From contig NZ_JOFT01000018.1 in the NCBI RefSeq assembly GCF_000725805.1, forward strand, positions 105,186 through 169,185: 64,000 nt of DNA. Direction: 5' to 3'. Below, in pieces: positions 61,517 to 64,000 of the stretch. The DNA comes from Streptomyces xanthophaeus (GTDB taxonomy: Bacteria; Actinomycetota; Actinomycetes; Streptomycetales; Streptomycetaceae). Under the pieces are notes generated by a model that saw nothing but the letters and a program-made list of their open reading frames with translations, was not told the DNA's origin and made no database searches. Position 1 is the first letter of the stretch. Each line of letters opens with the position of its first letter. The position numbers were made by a program, and so were the translations under genes.

Positions 61517-62526
61517 GCGGCCTCCTCGGCGCGGCCGGGGGTGTTCATCAGGCTGATGAACACCTCGTCCAGCGTCGGGCGCCGCAGGGCGAGGTCCTCC
61601 ACCGCGATGCCCGAAGCCTCCAGCTCGCGCAGTGCCGAGGCGAGCGCGGTGGTGCCCGGACCCGCGGCCCGGCCGGTGGCGAGGGTGACCCGGCGGAGCT
61701 CGCTGTGGACCTCCACCGGTCCGGCCCCCGTGCGGGACAGCGCCTCGGCGGCGGGTGCCAGCTGGTCGGCGTGGCGGACGGTGAGGTCGATGTACGCGTG
61801 GCCCAGCGACGACTTGAGGACCGAGGGCGTGCCTTCGGCGATCACCCGGCCCCCGGCTCCGTCCGGGCTCGCCAGTACGGCGATCCGGTCGGCGAGGTGG
61901 TCCGCCTCGTCCAGGTACTGGGTGGTGAGCAGGATGGTGGTGCCCGCCCGTACGAGCTCGCGGACGCTGTCCCAGAGCCCGTAGCGGCTCTGCGGATCGA
62001 GTCCGGTCGTCGGCTCGTCGAGGAAGATCACCGCAGGTGGGACGATCAGGCTCACGGCCAGGTCCAGTTTCCTTCGCATGCCTCCGGAGTACGTGCGGAC
62101 GGGGCGGCGGGAGGAGTCCTGGAGGCCGAACCGTTCCAGCAGTTCCTCGGCGCGCCGGCGGACGGCGGGGCCGCGCATCCGGTGCAGCCGGGCGAACATC
62201 TCCAGGTTCTCCAGCCCGCTGATCAGCTCGTCCACCGAGGCGTACTGGCCGGTGAGCGCGATGTTCCCGCGCACCCGGGCGGGGTCGAGGACGACGTCGG
62301 TCCCGGCCACGTGGGCGTGGCCGCCGTCCGGCCGGGACAGGGTCGCCAGGATACGGACGAGGGTGGTCTTGCCCGCTCCGTTCGGCCCGAGCAGGCCGCA
62401 GACGGTGCCCGGGGCGACGGTCAGGTCGACTCCGTCCAGGGCGGTCGTCGTGCCGAACCGCTTGCGCAGGCCTCGGACTTCGACCGCTGCCCCGGACGGC
62501 GGGTCGCCGGTGACGTGGGGGAACAC
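61513..62526 (-). CDS. ABC transporter ATPase (DrrA-like)
   Basis: This 337-residue protein is counted from GTG 62526 because GAGGAGG lies immediately upstream; the coupled GTG at 62577 is an alternative. Walker A GPNGAGKTT, Q-loop, signature YSGGMRRKLDLA, Walker B VIFLDEPTTGLDP and H-loop TTQYLDEA are intact. The C-terminal extension (~235-337) is the DrrA type. It pairs with the downstream permease. Confidence 0.9.
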   Translation of the reverse strand: MFPHVTGDPPSGAAVEVRGLRKRFGTTTALDGVDLTVAPGTVCGLLGPNGAGKTTLVRILATLSRPDGGHAHVAGTDVVLDPARVRGNIALTGQYASVDELISGLENLEMFARLHRMRGPAVRRRAEELLERFGLQDSSRRPVRTYSGGMRRKLDLAVSLIVPPAVIFLDEPTTGLDPQSRYGLWDSVRELVRAGTTILLTTQYLDEADHLADRIAVLASPDGAGGRVIAEGTPSVLKSSLGHAYIDLTVRHADQLAPAAEALSRTGAGPVEVHSELRRVTLATGRAAGPGTTALASALRELEASGIAVEDLALRRPTLDEVFISLMNTPGRAEEAA

Positions 62527-62573
62527 GGGTTCCTCCTCTGACGGATGAGTAGGGGTGAGGCGGTGGTGGACGA

Positions 62574-63851
62574 TCACGCCGACGGCGCCAGGCGTACCGG
62601 GAGGGTGAGCAGGCCCCGCATGTCACCGATCGGGCGCCACGCCTGCGGCTGCTCCGGGTCGGCCAGGACGAGGTCCGGGTAGCGGTCGAGCAGGGCGGTG
62701 AGCACCGTCTCCGTCTGCAGCCGGGCGAGCGGGGCGCCGATGCAGAAGTGGATGCCGTGGCCGAAGGAGAGGTGCGGGACGGGGGTGCGGGTGACGTCGA
62801 GGCGGTCCGGCGCGGAGAAGACCTCGGGGTCCCGGTTGGCGGCGGCGAGGGCGACGCTCACGATGGACCCTGCCGGGATCACCACCCCTGCGAGTTCCAC
62901 GTCCTCGGCCGCCACCCGCAAGGTCGTGCGGGCCAGCGAGGTCTCGTAGCGCAACAGTTCGTCCACGGCCGACGGTACGAGTTCCGGGTTCCGGCGCAGC
63001 ACGGCCAGCTGACCGGGGTGGCGGAGCAGGGCGTCGACCGCGTTGCCGATCAGCCCCGTCGTCGTCTCGTGCCCCGCCAGCAGCAGGAGGACCAGGAGGC
63101 TGACGAGTTCGTCGTCACTGAGCTGCTGCTCCTGTGCCTGCGCCGCCACGAGGGCGCTGAGCAGGTCGGGCTGCTCGTCCGCGGGCAGGCCGGTGCGCAC
63201 GAGGGGCCGCCTGGCGGCGACCAGGGAGGCGAACCACCGGTGGAGGCGGCGGGTGCGTTCCGCCGGCCCCGCTGCGGGCGTGGCGCCCCGCCCCGACACC
63301 GTCAGCATCTGCGTGGCCCACTTCAGCAGGGCGCCCCGGTTGCCGTGCGGTACACCGACGAGTTCGCTGATCACCAGGACGGGGAGCGGGAAGGCCAACG
63401 AGGCCATGAGGTCGACGGGTGCGCCCGCCGCGGCCCGTCGCCCTTCGCTCTCGGCCATGGCGTCGAGCAGTTCGTGCGTGAGCTTGTCGACGGCCGGGCG
63501 CAGCGCTGCGACGCGGCGCGGCGTGAAGGCGCCGGAGACCAGCCGCCGCAGCCGCGTGTGGTCCGGCGGGTCGCTGTTCACCAGGGGGAGGAAGAAGCTT
63601 TCAGCGCCGGAGACCCCGTATCCGGCGGCGCCGAGAGCATCCGCCGCGCGCTGCGGATCCTTGGAGAGCCGCGGGTCCCGGAGCGCCGCCTTGGCCTCGT
63701 CGTGCCGGGTGACGAGCCAGTATGCGAGCCCCTGGGGGTTGCGCACCAGGCGGGGTCCGGGAGTGTCGCGCAGACGGCCGTAGTGCCCGTGCTGGTCCGC
63801 GAAGAAGGCCGCCGTGTCGATCTCGGCGGGACGGCTCGCCGGTCCCGTCAC
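62574..63851 (-). CDS. cytochrome P450, operon B
   Basis: This 425-residue protein starts at GTG 63851 in GTGA overlap with the glycosyltransferase. I-helix AGHETTT, K-helix DELLRYE and haem loop FGHGIHFCIGAPLARLQ (Cys present) show a functional P450. It resembles the operon A P450 in layout. Because the haem Cys is present, it is not one of the haem-less DesVIII-type glycosyltransferase helpers, despite its position beside a glycosyltransferase. Confidence 0.9.
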   Translation of the reverse strand: MTGPASRPAEIDTAAFFADQHGHYGRLRDTPGPRLVRNPQGLAYWLVTRHDEAKAALRDPRLSKDPQRAADALGAAGYGVSGAESFFLPLVNSDPPDHTRLRRLVSGAFTPRRVAALRPAVDKLTHELLDAMAESEGRRAAAGAPVDLMASLAFPLPVLVISELVGVPHGNRGALLKWATQMLTVSGRGATPAAGPAERTRRLHRWFASLVAARRPLVRTGLPADEQPDLLSALVAAQAQEQQLSDDELVSLLVLLLLAGHETTTGLIGNAVDALLRHPGQLAVLRRNPELVPSAVDELLRYETSLARTTLRVAAEDVELAGVVIPAGSIVSVALAAANRDPEVFSAPDRLDVTRTPVPHLSFGHGIHFCIGAPLARLQTETVLTALLDRYPDLVLADPEQPQAWRPIGDMRGLLTLPVRLAPSA

Positions 63852-64000
63852 GTGCGGGTCTCCGTCCGCGCGGTGGGTGCAGGGAGCAGCGATTCGAGGA
63901 AGTCCGCGGCGGCGGGTGCGCCGCCTGCGTGGGTGATGTGGTCTCGCATGGTGTGGGCGTGGTCGCGGTAGGGGGTGTGGGTGAGGACGTGGTGGGCGGT
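63848..64000 (-). CDS. glycosyltransferase, C-terminal fragment (cut by window edge)
   Basis: Only ~50 C-terminal residues are visible (VLTHTPYRDHAHTMRDHI, AGGAPAAADFLESLL). This fits the closing helix of GT1 glycosyltransferases from antibiotic clusters, but the stretch is short. The 5' part lies beyond the right edge. The stop overlaps the P450 start. The cluster therefore continues past 64000. Confidence 0.55.
   Translation of the reverse strand, partial: TAHHVLTHTPYRDHAHTMRDHITHAGGAPAAADFLESLLPAPTARTETRT

Noticed and set aside
58862..61984. Open frame of 1040 codons on the plus strand, antisense to operon B
   Set aside because: It runs opposite to three genes with clear domains and has Arg/Ala/Gly-rich low-complexity sequence, as expected from GC-rich antisense frames.
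62574..64000. DesVIII/DesVII-like pair (haem-less P450 helper plus glycosyltransferase)
   Set aside because: The P450 keeps its haem-binding Cys and other P450 motifs, so it is treated as a real oxygenase.
1..64000. tRNA, rRNA or CRISPR arrays
   Set aside because: I saw no T-arm-like tRNA signatures and no regularly spaced palindromic repeats with unique spacers; a tool-based scan could still find a tRNA I missed.

Overview
The window is high-GC DNA with GTG/TTG starts, 4-base start/stop overlaps and strong third-position GC bias. The gene families (SepH, CutRS, DUF4193, DUF3093, DUF3710, DUF3159, CpfC-type ferrochelatase) point to a Streptomyces chromosome. From memory, the hemH-suhB-cutRS-dut order matches the S. 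coelicolor core. All calls come from reading the sequence and recalling families; no search was run.

Region 1 (1-28002) is core genome: a nucleoside deoxyribosyltransferase-like protein, a streptothricin-acetyltransferase-like GNAT, a rhodanese, SepH, an aldonolactone oxidase with an MFS exporter, ferrochelatase, an inositol-phosphatase-like enzyme, the CutRS two-component system, dUTPase, and a potassium block. The potassium block holds KdpDE without KdpFABC, two TrkA/Ceo regulators, and a divergent KimA-like permease. It ends with a TRAM-domain RNA methyltransferase.

Region 2 (28003-42000) is an accessory island. It carries a vWA / PP2C phosphatase / HhH-fused kinase triad that matches the TerY-P defence/stress architecture. 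Next comes a tyrosine-recombinase trio with a TnpC-like partner, whose first gene is frameshifted. Then follow a Ku remnant, several unrecognised genes and a perfectly phased 3 x 20-bp repeat.

Region 3 (41820-64000, running off the right edge) looks like specialised metabolism, almost all on the minus strand. Operon A is tightly overlapped: P450, O-methyltransferase, AurF-type diiron N-oxygenase, two dCTP-deaminase-fold proteins, GT4 glycosyltransferase, HAD phosphatase, CutC, HIT protein and a small unknown. A divergent, atypical LuxR regulator separates it from operon B: partial glycosyltransferase, P450, ABC exporter, glycosyltransferase, ThiF-like leader-binding protein, fused YcaO cyclodehydratase, two double-domain SagB dehydrogenases and an FAD oxidoreductase. 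Operon B is azole-forming RiPP machinery (LAP, polyazole or thiopeptide-like). No precursor peptide was found inside the window.

The most unusual signals are the two Dcd-fold paralogues with complementary active-site losses, the AurF enzyme with every expected metal ligand beside azole RiPP genes, the regulator without a phospho-acceptor Asp, and the triad next to a recombinase trio.
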